Source of the DNA: Microplitis mediator
Taxonomy: Eukaryota; Arthropoda; Insecta; Hymenoptera; Braconidae
Direction of reading: 5' to 3'
Assembly: GCF_029852145.1 (NCBI RefSeq)
Contig: NC_079969.1
Span: 10,540,001-10,604,000, forward strand
Length of the DNA: 64,000 nt
Shown here: in pieces, positions 12,511-21,829 of the stretch
Position numbering within the stretch: the first letter of the stretch is position 1
Layout: every line of letters starts with the position of its first letter
The notes under the pieces: model-generated
Told to the model about the DNA's origin: nothing
The model's input: the letters and a program-made list of their open reading frames with translations, nothing else
Databases searched by the model: none
Made by a program: the position numbers and the translations under genes

Positions 12511-13640
12511 ATAACATACTTTTATAATGACATTCAACGGCACAGAAACTTACTCTACATAATTTTTTATTATTTTTATTTGGCATAAGAACTCGAGTTA
12601 TTTATAACATTGATTGACTAAAAAAAAAAAAAAATTCAACTGACCGATCGATATTTTATATTGAGGGTAATGATTATATGTAAAAAAAAAGTTAACGGGG
12701 TAAGGTGGACTGAATTATTGAGATAGAATTTGATTTTTAAAATTTTACTGCATTAAAAAATTTATAGTTATATATGATTGATGTATTTTAGGGTGGTCGT
12801 TAAGAATTAAATTTTCTCAGGCACCCCATAAAAAGCTTCTTTTTAGTGAAAAAATACGTAAGGAATTTGGTTTTTTTTATTTTTTAAGTAAAATGAACAC
12901 GTACCTCAGGACGGTCAAAGTTCATTTTTCGATACAATCACGGTTTTTTTTTAAATATCTCATGAAATATGCAGGTTAACGGAAAAACTCATAGGAACGA
13001 TTTTGTAGGAAATTGAATTTTTGGCAGAAAAGGTCATATTCATTTTTTTTATAAAATGTGTTTTTATGAAGATATTTAAAAAAACTTTTTAGATCTTATT
13101 CATTGAGCATTTAAAGTCTTACTAATGTTAAAAATAACGTTTTTTCTTAAATACAGACAACTTTATAACTCATAACATATCAATCTTTAATGCTCGTTAT
13201 AGTTTCTATATACTTAGAAAAATGTTATTTTGAACATTTGTAATTCTTAAAACGCTCAATTCGTAAATCTAAAAAAATTTTTTTTATAATTATCTCCATA
13301 AAAACACATTTTATAAAAAAAAACGAACATGCCCTTTTTTGTCAAAAATTTAATTTCCTACAAAATTGTCCTTAGGAGTTATTCCTTTAATCTGCTGATT
13401 AAAAAACAACACGATTATATCGAAAATTGAGCTTTGATCGTCCTCAGGCACGTGTTCATTTTACTTAAAAAGAAAAAAATCAAATTCCCCACTTATTTTT
13501 TCACTAAAAAGAAGCTTTTTATGGGGCGTCTGAGAAAATTTAATTTTTAACGAACACCCTATGTATTTATTTTTCAGCGAAACTGGAATCTGTTCAGATT
13601 AACAGAGAGTTGGGGGCCATCAAAAAAAATGTCGTGGTAG
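577..13640 (+). CDS. SLC6 sodium/chloride-dependent neurotransmitter/amino-acid transporter, 9 exons, N-terminus missing
   Basis: This is a plasma-membrane symporter of the SLC6 (neurotransmitter:sodium symporter) family, which couples uptake of a small amino-acid-like substrate to Na+ and Cl-. Exons are 577-742, 1499-1777, 3521-3725, 3974-4167, 4345-4525, 7719-7956, 11227-11565, 12317-12469 and 13578-13640. All introns are GT-AG, phases match at every junction, and the sum is 1818 nt (605 residues plus TAG). Numbering from exon 1, TM1 carries GYAIGIGNVWRFP (35-47), EL2 has the canonical C-x8-C and four N-glycosylation sequons, TM6 has the KVWGDAASQIFYSLG block, and TM8 has LGLGSQF. Twelve TM segments and a short C-tail fit the family length. 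The upstream coding exon with the start codon was not found; because TM1 begins near residue 28, little is missing. LGLGSQF rather than LGLDSQF resembles glycine-transporter-type members more than monoamine transporters, but the substrate is uncertain. One oddity is NGRG where the family has NGGG after TM1. Confidence 0.93.
1499..1777 (+). CDS. SLC6 transporter exon 2: TM2, IL1, TM3, start of EL2
   Basis: 279 nt between acceptor TTACAG and donor GTAACT. It encodes TM2 (AFLIAFILMLITMGLPIFF), the conserved MELCIGQYTGMGP loop, and TM3 with the Tyr-Tyr pair of VYYMVIIAW. It ends in EL2 at CDNDFNTP, so that with the first codon of the next exon the family C-x8-C disulfide motif is completed. Confidence 0.93.
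2157..2193. repeat. (TA)n microsatellite in intron 2
   Basis: Uninterrupted AT dinucleotides with two GA/AG interruptions, within the 1.74-kb intron between exons 2 and 3. Confidence 0.9.
2369..2410. repeat. (CTA)n trinucleotide tract in intron 2
   Basis: CTA/CCA triplets, inside a less AT-rich stretch (about 2200-3120) of the intron that could hold regulatory sequence. No exon was found there. Confidence 0.85.
3521..3725 (+). CDS. SLC6 transporter exon 3: extracellular loop 2
   Basis: 205 nt between acceptor TTACAG and donor GTAAAA. It is the large glycosylated loop and holds the sequons NSS, NKT, NKT and NAT. It ends with SSEEYF plus two bases of a Ser codon, matching the usual EYF(N/S)xYVLG join to TM4. 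Cysteines beyond the conserved pair suggest an additional disulfide. Confidence 0.9.
3974..4167 (+). CDS. SLC6 transporter exon 4: TM4 and TM5
   Basis: 194 nt, acceptor TTGTAG and donor GTACGT. It starts DYVLG and contains IRWELLGCLTLAWIICYLC (TM4), the conserved RGVQSVGKIVYFTALFPY block and TM5 (FVLIALLIRG). The acceptor was placed at 3974 because it restores the EYFSDYVLG join in phase; the upstream open frame from 3951 is intron. Confidence 0.92.
4345..4525 (+). CDS. SLC6 transporter exon 5: EL3 and TM6
   Basis: 181 nt, acceptor TTTAAG and donor GTTTGT (weak). It encodes LTLDGAGYGIMWF, then LLDAKVWGDAASQIFYSLG and GIGCGSLITISSF, the unwound TM6 region that lines the substrate and Cl- sites. 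The open frame continues past 4525 into a (TA)n microsatellite, which is intron; the join to exon 6 gives the family NNCxRDA motif. Confidence 0.91.
4623..4673. repeat. (TA)n microsatellite in intron 5
   Basis: About 25 TA dinucleotides, roughly 100 bp after the exon 5 donor. Confidence 0.92.
5430..5635. repeat. Two consecutive strong hairpins
   Basis: Hairpin 1 is about 5437-5502: a GCCGGAAAGT arm faces AACTTTCCGGC. Hairpin 2 is about 5526-5630: an arm starting TTGGCCAGTAAAA pairs with one ending TTTTACTGGCC, about 38 bp long with a short apical loop. Sequence just outside hairpin 2 (GTATACGCACC and GTATGTAATATACT) recurs around 26950-27090, so it is a dispersed hairpin repeat rather than a unique gene. 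Confidence 0.7.
5690..6490 (+). repeat. Dispersed repeat family A, copy 1
   Basis: Landmarks in order: GACCCTTCGGACCAGCCC, TTTTCGAGCTTCTTGAGCTCG, a block on AACGAACCxATTTTGATGGTTGAGGTGGCATT, a CATA/CGTA microsatellite, CAAAACGTCAAGATCT, and a tail TTCGAAAATCGGACCGAAACCAATAA. The same landmarks occur in the same order near 44.0-44.6 and 53.2-53.8 kb, and reversed at 62.2-62.9 kb. No conserved open frame was seen. Confidence 0.8.
6274..6343. repeat. (CATA)n/(CGTA)n microsatellite inside family A
   Basis: Tetranucleotide tract, CATA then CGTA then CATA. Shorter versions lie at the same position in the other family A copies. Confidence 0.9.
7719..7956 (+). CDS. SLC6 transporter exon 6: TM7, EL4, TM8
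   Basis: 238 nt after a long T tract and TACAG, donor GTAATT. It encodes DAIFITFTNLFTSVFAG (TM7; the Asn corresponds to the Na1-site Asn), the EL4 helices with GPALAFIAYPEAV, and TM8 FFFMLFILGLGSQ. The acidic residue found in monoamine-type members at LGLD is Gly here. Confidence 0.93.
9301..9540. mobile_element. tRNA-like cassette between 20-bp direct repeats
   Basis: Perfect 20-bp direct repeats lie at 9301-9320 and 9521-9540 (core CATTTAAATATAGTGG). Between them, inverted arms (about 9338-9366 and 9469-9493, CTCAATAAG against CTTATTGAG) surround a tRNA-like sequence. The arrangement suggests an inserted unit inside the GATCATG element. Confidence 0.6.
9380..9452 (-). tRNA. tRNA-like sequence, probably pseudogene
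   Basis: On the minus strand it has a good A box (TAGCTCAACTGGTAGAGC), a perfect B box (GGTTCGATTCC), a 5-bp T stem CTGGG/CCCAG and a D stem GCTC/GAGC. Against function: the acceptor stem mismatches at its first two pairs, the anticodon stem has a C-A mismatch, and the anticodon loop CACGATA has A at position 33 where U is nearly invariant. The formal anticodon CGA would be Ser, but there is no long variable arm. It is better read as a tRNA-derived element or pseudogene. Confidence 0.5.
10275..10969. mobile_element. TTAA-flanked MITE in intron 6
   Basis: TTAA at 10275-10278 and 10966-10969 flank ends that are inverted copies: GAGGAACCACTAGTGTGA on the left, and GGGGGACCACGAGTGTGA read in from the right. 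TTAA duplication is the piggyBac-type hallmark, although the ends do not start with the CCC usual there. There is no credible ORF. It lies 257 bp before exon 7. Confidence 0.7.
11227..11565 (+). CDS. SLC6 transporter exon 7: TM9, TM10, start of TM11
   Basis: 339 nt, acceptor ATCACAG and donor GTAAGT; both boundaries lie between codons. It begins FAGVQAINTAILD, then TM9 (VILGICVCGWILALPM), TM10 with WAILLIGLLEVAVPAW, and the start of TM11 at GYWWISWTFLAP. It is the largest exon. Confidence 0.93.
12317..12469 (+). CDS. SLC6 transporter exon 8: TM11 end and TM12
   Basis: 153 nt (51 codons), acceptor TTATCAG and donor GTAAGT. It encodes GVFAYQMYIFTPVYYGKYVFP and TM12 VLGVLIGLSTLAPLPLYFVY, ending LYKGP. 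A (TTA)n microsatellite starts a few bases after the donor. Confidence 0.92.
12477..12512. repeat. (TTA)n microsatellite after exon 8
   Basis: Twelve or so TTA triplets starting about 8 bp after the exon 8 donor. Confidence 0.9.
12789..13560. mobile_element. hAT-like foldback element just before exon 9
   Basis: Left end TAGGGTGGTCGTTAAGAATT and right end AATTTTTAACGAACACCCT are inverted copies, and the arms extend a long way (for example the AAAAGCTTCTTTTTAGTG block near 12830 and its reverse near 13505-13525; GCACGTGTTCATTTTACTT near 13446 against its mirror near 12885-12905). ATGTATTT at 12781-12788 and 13561-13568 is an 8-bp target-site duplication, as in hAT elements. No ORF is present. 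Confidence 0.8.
13578..13640 (+). CDS. SLC6 transporter exon 9: C-terminal tail and stop
   Basis: 63 nt: RNWNLFRLTESWGPSKKMSW followed by TAG. The WGP motif is the usual C-terminal signature of SLC6 tails. The acceptor is TTTTTCAG. A foldback element ends only 17 bp upstream of the exon. Confidence 0.88.
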   Translation, partial: RNWNLFRLTESWGPSKKMSW

Positions 13641-13760
13641 ATTTATTTTAAATTTAAATGGACTTACAATGAGTAAAATATTCATATATATTTATATATA
13701 AATATATATAAAGTCCACGGATAGACAATAAAATAGACAAAGCTAAAAAGATGATAAGTT
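13641..13760 (+). other. Probable 3' UTR with poly(A) signal
   Basis: AATAAA at 13727-13732, 87 bp after the stop codon, is the nearest canonical poly(A) signal. The interval is AT-rich with a TATA-type tract. The cleavage site cannot be fixed. Confidence 0.55.
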
Positions 13761-15680
13761 TTTAGTTATTGCGTTTTTTTGTACCTGGACTTAATACTTA
13801 AACGAGAAACTTGAAAAGCAATACGTCTTGTGTTTGTTTGTACGTTATCCGGCATACCGGCATTCCCCTTTGAACTTGTGTTTCTTCTAAACCTTTTTTC
13901 TTATACCGTGAACCCTCAACAATACTAAAAACCCTCGGCAACGTTTTAACCCCTAAATTGCTGGCATTTATTTAGAGTTCAAGGGTAATAAATTGCATGA
14001 GTGTGGTTAAGATTCCTTATCTTACAGAGCTTGTTGATTATTTTTTATACTACGATATAAGGATCTCTAATTTATGTTAAGTAGTTTTTTTTACAGTATT
14101 CCACTTATTTATAAACTTACTCTCGATATAAAAAAATATCGAAAAAATATTTAATTAAAAAAGAAAAAAAAAATTAAATATGCCTCAACCTATTTTCGGT
14201 CGATTTTTTTTTTAATCTTAAAAAATCAAAAATTTAAAGATTAAATTTTAGAAAAAAAAAAATTTTTACGTAAAAAATTTGTTTGTCCTGAGACCATTTT
14301 ACCCTGCGGTGTCCATGTTATGAATACACATAGTTAATAATAATTTATTTATTAAATTTTCTAATTAAGTATATTGATAATAATTAAATTTTCAAGTAAT
14401 TAAATATTAAAACAAACGTTAATTAAAAAGAAATACAATAATGGATGAATAAATACCTGTTTATATAAATAATATAATAAATTGTAATTTGCGATTATTA
14501 TCCGTGTATTAATGTCAAGTTGATTACATTAAACTGAATAAAATATTTTTGCATGAATAAATACACTGCTGTACACAAAATGACTCTATTGATTTAAATA
14601 ATGCAATGTGTATTTATAGGATTACGTTATTGTTAATACACTCGATAATTCATTAATTTAATACAATAAAATAATTATTGGAGACAAATTATTATTACAA
14701 TGCGATGATATAAATATAAAAGTTTTTCGACGTCTGACAGGAAATAGATTCAACTACTAGGTTACTAAATTTTATTATTCCTCTTAAGTTTTCGTACTCA
14801 AGTGATTTTAGTTTTATCGCTCGTTAAAAAGTCATTACTTTTATTTATTACTCGTGATGTCAAATGGTAATTAAGAAGAATTTTAATTAATTCAAATTTT
14901 AATAACTTTGATTGGTCATCTAACAAAATTTATAAGAGAAAAAAAATATGCGTCATAGACCAAAAAGAAAAAGGGGTGAATTATAATTAACGTAATGTGT
15001 CTAATTATAAATAAAATAATTATAAATATATCAGTGGCAAAAAAAAAAAAATTAAATTTTTAATAACAATGGTAATTAAAGTTATTAAATTAATCAGAAT
15101 ATATTATTTGTGTCTGCCTAGTCTTTTGGTTCTTCCTGTGTCTCATCTTGAGTTTCCAAAGGTAGAAAACTCATTTTATATAATTTATTACAGTCACGCT
15201 GGTTCAATTAGTTGCCACCGCATAACGAACTACTTTCTGAATTTTTTTTTATCGCAATTATAATAACGATTTTTTTTTTTAATTTTAAAAAACAAATTTT
15301 ATAAATTTTTATTTTTTTTTATACTTATTTTTGTTTATATTTTTGTCAATAAATTCTCTAGGTTCAATTATAAATTGGAATTTAATTAATTCCCTTTACA
15401 AAGGGTAAAAAATATTTTACAAAGACATTCTAATTGTTTTACAATCGATTCAAGTTGTTTAATTGGAATTCTTGTAATTTAATACCTCTATCGTAGTTTA
15501 CTTTTTTTTTTTTTTATAAATATATTTAAATTACATGCTAATTTTATTGTGAAATACGTCAGCTTTAATGTTTTTTTATAAAATATTTATAAAGTTCTTT
15601 CATTTTTATGAAAAATATAATTCAAAAAATTCATTTTTTTAGAATATTTTTTTATAATTTGAATATAGTCATGTGAGTAG
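13761..15680. other. AT-rich intergenic DNA, no gene seen
   Basis: Very AT-rich with many A and T homopolymer runs. The only longer open frames are low-complexity products without family resemblance. Nothing else is supported. Confidence 0.6.
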
Positions 15681-15988
15681 ACGGAAAAAACTAGATAGTA
15701 ATGGTTACTGATCTGCACAGTATTCGATGCACAATATAGGGAAAAATTCATTTTAACATGACTTATTCATATTAGAACAGGAGTGAGTCATAGCTTAACA
15801 CGTACTATTACTTTTTAAACAGTTATCAGTGCTGTGCTACACAGTACATGAAACATATGACTGATAACTGTCAAAATAGTCGCCATTAACATCCAGAACA
15901 GTACTCAGTCCTATCCCGACATGAACGATTACTAAATTCATATGTGTCTTTACTATTCTTGACAGTAGAAGTCTGTAATTCATAGCTA

Positions 15989-16112
15989 CACGCGGAAAAA
16001 ACAATATAGTAGAGACAACTCTCTGGGATAGTACTGAGTACTTTCTGTAAAAAAAAATTTCAGACAGTACTGTGTATGCTATCTAGACTGTAGCCACTGC
16101 TGCCTGGGATAG
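15989..16112. mobile_element. Fragment of ACTCTCTGGGATAG MITE
   Basis: CGGAAAAAACAATATAGTAG then ACTCTCTGGGATAGTACTGA and ACAGTACTGTGTATGCTATC match the more complete copy at 56641-56796. The second terminal repeat is largely missing here. Confidence 0.65.
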
Positions 16113-16252
16113 TGGATAATTAAATGTTTTCATAAAATCATCATTAATAAATTTCAATATCTGATAATTTTTTAATATGATAAAATTATTCATGATGGAT
16201 AATTTTTTCACTGTATTAAGAAGAACCAAAAAAATTTGGAAAATCCAAAAGT

Positions 16253-16802
16253 GCACGCCTCGAACGCTCATGTTATGTTTTTTTTTAAAAGTTAAATTTC
16301 GAATAAAATTGAATATCCCGCTCTTTTCCCATAGAAATTTCCATGGTAAATATACGGTAATAAAAGTAAAAAAAAAAAAAAATAAGGAGAACATTCCTAA
16401 TGAAAAATGGCGGCAGTGTGTGTTTGTTTACATGTAAGATTGCCGAAGTGATTTTCGAAAGGAACCTTCTTTGCTTAATTCTGAAAATTGTGAAAAAAAA
16501 ATTAAGTAGTTTCGTCAAGTCGTTCTCGAGATATCCATACCACGCCGTTTTTTTGAACCACAGACTAATAGACGTCCACGATAAATTTTTTTTAATGAAC
16601 TTTTTTTTATATTAATACATATTGGACAAATTAAAAAAAGTATCAGGATTATTCATTAGTGTTTCAGCTTTATATTGATGTGCTTTTCATAATGTGTAAG
16701 AGTAATAGAAAAAAAATATATGCACTTTAATGAGTGGAATTCGTGTGACCTTGACAGGTCGGTTATAAAGCACAACCTCTCCGCTTCGCTTCCGAGGCGT
16801 GC
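16253..16802. mobile_element. Family B inverted-repeat element, copy 1
   Basis: Left end GCACGCCTCGAACGCTC and right end CTTCCGAGGCGTGC are inverted copies. The outside left flank TTTGGAAAATCCAAAA is shared with the 20.3-kb copy. A GC-rich subterminal hairpin next to TTATAAAGCAC lies at the right end. There is no coding content. Confidence 0.65.
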
Positions 16803-17240
16803 AATATTGCTTATATAGAATTTTTTTAATGAATTGTATGTTAATTAAAATTAACCTATGTGATAAACTAACAAAAAAGTTATGAGAATGATCTATATAT
16901 GAATAATAATCTGAGAAATTTTAATCTATACTTGACAGATTTAAATAATAGACTTCTACTCTCAAGAATAGTAATGACACATTTGAATTTAGTAACCGTT
17001 CATGTCAGAACAGAACTGAGTACTGTTCTGGATGTTAATGGCCACTATTTTGTCAATAACCAGTCATATGTTCCATGTACTGTGTATTACACAACTGGTT
17101 ACTGTTCAAAAAGTAATAGGACGTGTTAAACAATGACTCACTCCTATTCTAATATGAATCAGTCATATTAAAATGTATTTTTCCCTATATTGTGCGTCGA
17201 TTACTGTGCAGAACAGTAACCAGTACTATCCAGTTTTTTT

Positions 17241-18569
17241 CAAAAAAAAATTTAATAATCACCATAATTGATCTATTAAAAATGACAAAAAAAATTTTTT
17301 CTTAATTTCGGTACTTTGACCCGGTTTCGACAATTATCAAATTAAAAGTTAACATTAAATAATAATCAAAATAAAGACAAATCATATTCAAAGAGATAAT
17401 AATATATCAACAGTATAATATTTACAGTATTTATGTGTATATATATGTAGGCGGTTAGCTTTGATTCGCTTTAGCATTTCTGGGGCCGACTGTCTCGCAG
17501 TGGCTTCTACAACGAGACTAATTAAACAGCCACGCCAAAACATATAGACTGGGCTATGTTCCGGACTTTAGTTTAATTTTCAAATACTATATAGTGAGTC
17601 TGGTTTATGTGAATTGCTAACTGCAGCTATCGCATTTATACGCAGTGGCAATAGAAATACCTATAAGTAGTCCATTGCATTCGTTATTTCCATAAGCTCT
17701 TACCTCTCAAAATTTGTCTGCAGTCTTAATGTAATCCTCTTTGAATTTACCAGAATTTCAATAGATCCACGCAAATGAATGCCAGATTTGCTAAATATAT
17801 ATATACATATATTATAGATATATCCATCAAAACGGATTATTATTTATTTTATTACTCAATAAATGATGTATACACATTCTTTTGTTATCTGTTATTTAGT
17901 TAATACAGGCAGTAAATCAATATACTGCGGAATTATTTGAGTTGTTTGTAAATATGAGAAATGACTAAATAAATAAATTTCATTAAATTAATGGTATAAA
18001 TTTTATGAATATCTTTTTTTATTTTGTTTCCCGAGTGGTTGATTTTGTGGTTAAATGTGAGTAAATAGGGATTGTAATTTAAGAAGCTATGAAAATAACT
18101 TGTATTGTGAAGGATGTAGAGGGTGTAGAGTATGAAAGTAGAGAAGAGATGGAAGTAATTCCTGGGATATAATAATTCTTGTTGTGTGATTCAAGCAGAA
18201 ACGACCAATCTGTTGAATCTCAAGTAACTCACGTAGGATGAGCTGCATGACGCCTTTGAGCATTACCTTCCAGGCATACCTGAAGACGATGCCTTCAATA
18301 GGAAGTAAAGACAGATATAGCGAATAGTAGATCAAGAACTACAGGGAACGATGTCTGAGTTTGAGAGAACTCGAGACTGAGATTGGAGACGCTGCTTAGA
18401 GAGATTCTGCTGGATCGACAGTATTAAAACTATTCACTGACCTAGATACTCCAACGAAAAAATAATGATCCAATTCATCCATCAGTTTACTTTATATTTA
18501 AACATAATAATAATAATAATAATAATTTTTGATTGTAAATCTATTTAACGAACAGACTTTTTTATATTT
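17241..18569. other. Non-coding stretch with a moderately GC-rich patch
   Basis: A GC-richer patch at about 17450-17770 and another at about 18090-18430 stand out in AT-rich DNA. An 82-codon minus-strand open frame at 18087-18335 has no recognisable family and no supporting splice context. An (ATA)n tract lies at 18506-18527. No feature is assigned. Confidence 0.4.
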
Positions 18570-19118
18570 GTGACTAAAGGAATGACGGCTTTACCGATCT
18601 GCTCAATTGCCAAATTATTTTCTATAATCTAAACTGCGTATGGGTGATTACATGTGGACTAATAATGCTGAATTGTATTATTTTATATGCCCACTGTGAT
18701 ACCACACATTAATTGAATAGAATCTAATTATCAAAAATGTTAATATTATTACGAGGCTTTATAAATTTGATAGAATTTTTCCAAATTATGAGAGCAAGCT
18801 TGGAATACTTGCTTTAACATCGTGGTATGAAGAATTCACCGTCAATTTCATTAACATCATTTAAACGGTCTAGAGTAGAAAATACTTGCATCAATTTTGC
18901 TGATGAGCCCAGCAAGTATATTCGGGGCAAAACCGTATTTGTAATATTAACATCTTTGAGAATTAGATTCTATTCAATTTATGTATAGTTACAGTGCGCA
19001 TATACAATAATGCGATCTAGCATTATTAATCCACATGGAATTACTCATACGTAGTATAGATTATAAAAACCATTTTGTCAATTAAACAGATCAATAAAAC
19101 CGTCATTCCTTTAATCAC
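18570..19118. mobile_element. Foldback element of about 550 bp
   Basis: GTGACTAAAGGAATGACGG at the left and CCGTCATTCCTTTAATCAC at the right are inverted copies. Pairing continues inward for about 200 bp (for example GAATAGAATCTAATTATCAAA on the left against TTGAGAATTAGATTCTATTC on the right). No target duplication is obvious and no ORF is present. Confidence 0.75.
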
Positions 19119-19480
19119 AAAAATAACAATAATAATAGTTGTTGTTGTTGTTAAAATAATTATTTATTTATTATCGATTTATAGAACAAATAGTAAATAA
19201 CTTTCGTGTTTGACGCTTCACGAGTGACTAGTCGGTTGCGATCTTTACGAACGTATTGCTCATTTGGTTTGTTCTTCACCAGTTTAATCATCATCTGCTT
19301 TTACCTCTCATTAAATATATTACATTATTTTACTCACCCCCTTTATGAAAAATAATCGAGTAAATAATCATTCATTTAACTGACTTGTTTTTATTTATCA
19401 AAAATTTTAGTAATAAAGGCTATCAATAAAGAGTCGTCGTATTTATTATACCTCTTGTTATTTTTATAAATTACTAGAAA
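19119..19480. other. Short non-coding stretch
   Basis: A (GTT)n run at about 19139-19152, then AT-rich sequence with a less AT-rich patch at 19200-19290. No feature is supported. Confidence 0.4.
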
Positions 19481-20105
19481 TTGGTAAACCTTATAATTTG
19501 AGCGAATTATTTCAAGATGGCCTTACTGTAAGACGCTCTGAGAGACTAGCAGCCAAGAAAAATAATATCCTCTTTAAATATCCGAATTTCAGTACAACTC
19601 AATATGAATCTTCCTTCGTTGCTACAGCGATACGACTATGGGAAGAATTACCGGAGGATATTATAAATTCGTCTAGCTTGGAAGTTTTTTAAAACAAGAT
19701 GTTTGATTATTTATTTAATCTTAATGTTTAATCCTAAACTCTTAGTCAATTCTCTTGTTTTTTATTGTTAGTCTTTAAGTTCTTAGTGAACTTACACGAT
19801 GTAGATTCTTCTTGATTTCAATCTCCTTTTTTTTCTTTTTTGTTTGCTTTTTACCGTTATTTTGATGACTCTTAAATTTATCAGTTAATTCTTTATAAAT
19901 TAATTCGTTATAAATTAAATTTCTCATATTCATTATAATTTTATATAAATTCATCATTATCTATTGTTAAGTATTTTTTATGAATACTTCAAATGTATGT
20001 AGTTTAAACTGCACAATAATGTAAAAATTCATATGTATATTTTTCTCTTTGCCATTTGGCATTAGCCTTGGCATAATTAATAAACTAAACTAAACTAAAC
20101 TAATA
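19480..20105 (+). mobile_element. LINE 3' end: last part of reverse-transcriptase ORF, 3' UTR and (AAACT)n tail
   Basis: The open frame 19498-19692 gives a short peptide with RRSERLAAKK, then ATAIRLWEELPEDI and SSSLEVF. Non-LTR retrotransposon ORF2 proteins of the CR1/Jockey kind commonly end in this way (variants of LWNSLPxxI...SLxxFK). It is followed by an AT-rich 3' UTR ending GCCATTTGGCATTAGCCTTG and the tail TAAACTAAACTAAACTAA at 20082-20102, a tandem-repeat tail rather than poly(A). The element is strongly 5'-truncated, so no catalytic domain remains. The clade is not certain. Confidence 0.65.
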
Positions 20106-20343
20106 AACTTAAAATATTTAAAAAAATGTTAATTATTCTCAATATAATAATTAAATTTATAATCTTAAATTGTTTTCACATGGCGCCTATACCATTGATT
20201 TGTCTGTCACATTGTCTGCACAAACTTTTTATCTTTAAACACACGTTTATGCCCACAACAATAAAAATTGTTCTCAATATCACATCTCTATTGAAATAAT
20301 ATAATCGTAAAATAAAAAAAAAAATGTTGGAAAATCCAAAATC

Positions 20344-21825
20344 GCACACCTCAATCGCTCATTTTATTTTTAATCATTACTTTAATATTTTTTTTTTATT
20401 ATGAATTTATATTCAACTTTTAAATTATTAATTTGATTTTTTTATTTCTTAATTCCAGTTAAATTTTTTTTTTTTTTATTAAAATTTTTTCTAATTATTG
20501 TTTTCTAAAAAAGAATTTACTTTTGTAATAATAACAATAGTGAAAATAAAAAAAGGTCATTCGGCAGCCGAAATGGAAGTAGATTTCTCATTATTTGATT
20601 TTTTTCACCTTTCAAATAAAAGTTAATAACGGAACAAAATTTTTTTTGACATTTTCTAAAAAATTCTCAAGATGATGAATCAAAAAAAATCAAAAAATTT
20701 TAAGTATAATGCCAAAAATTGAAGCTAACTAAATGAGCTTCGGAAGAATTTTTGATGATAACGCACTATATGTTTTGATTTGACGTTATTTAAAGATACC
20801 TATGCATGTATTAAAACTATCGGACCAATGGTATTTCGGATCCTATTCTAAGAATTATGATAGATTATGGTTTTATTTCTCGAAAATTCTACCGTAAGGA
20901 CAAAGGCATTATTTGCTTTCAATAAAATCCACTAATAAAATAATCGAAGATTAAAATTTGATTGTGATATATCAAAGTGTCATACTTGAAATCAGTACTA
21001 ATATTTGAAATAAAAAGCCTATTAGAATATCAAACGACGAGTAGATATAGAGAATACTATCATAATAACTAATGTTAATCTTGTTATTGATGTATCATAT
21101 CATTTATACACTGTCGATAAAACAAAATTGGAAATACCCACTGAATTGAGATGTTTGGATTTTATAAGTGTCACACTGGAATAATATAAGTTTGAGTAGC
21201 TCCATGAATTTACGAAGAAGTAGGAGAACTAATGCAATAGGAAAATTTCATTAAATGAATGGTAAAATATACATATATAAATTTTTGAACCAAATGTATT
21301 TCCCGACTCAGCTCGTTCAGCTGAGTTTAGAGGTAGCAAAATTTTTCGAAAATTCCATCATGAGGACAAATACAAAAGTTAGATTTTCATGAAATCTACT
21401 AGAAATGGCAGCTAAATTTTTCGTGAAACATCAGTTTTACGATTTCAATAATTACAATTAAACTAAAAGGATTTAGACATTAATTTTCAATTGGGTTCTT
21501 GTGATCAAAAATACAAAGATAAAAAAAAAAAAGTTAGGTCGATTAATTGTGTCTATCGAGAGTTATTTGGTTTACTAAGTTTTATACACGACAATTGACA
21601 ACTCGTGTCACTGGGATTAAAATAATTTATATTTAATTAGTGGAATAATTAATTGACTTAATATTAGGTCGAAATTTCTTTAATAAATTGTCTTTGTGTT
21701 GGTATAAAATTTGACCCACTTTAGTGTAATCAAAAAAATCTAGAGATAATTTAATGTGAGTGAATGAGTCAAAAAATTTAGAGCGATCATAAAGCACCCT
21801 CAGCGCTTTCGCGCTTGAGGTGTGC
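20344..21825. mobile_element. Family B inverted-repeat element, copy 2 (longest)
   Basis: Left end GCACACCTCAATCGCTC and right end GCGCTTGAGGTGTGC are inverted copies. The right subterminal region (21620-21825) is near-identical in layout to 32145-32356: GGTCGAAATT, TAATAAATTGTCTTTGT, GAGTGAATGAGTCAAAAA, then GATCATAAAGCAC and a hairpin. The interior is AT-rich with no credible ORF; pieces such as CATGAGGACAAA/GTAAGGACAAA recur within it. Confidence 0.7.
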
Positions 21826-21829
21826 AATA

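Larger units (their letters stand above)
15681..17240. mobile_element. Inverted-repeat element with nested insertions
   Basis: The left arm (about 15681-15980, starting ACGGAAAAAACTAGATAGTA) and right arm (about 16940-17240, ending CAGTACTATCCAGTTTTTTT) are diverged inverted copies of about 300 bp. Matching landmarks are CACAATATAGGGAAAAAT against ATTTTTCCCTATATTGTG, and ATGTTCCATGTACTGTG against CACAGTACATGAAACAT. The centre holds a fragment of another MITE (15989-16112) and a family B element (16253-16802). Confidence 0.75.
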
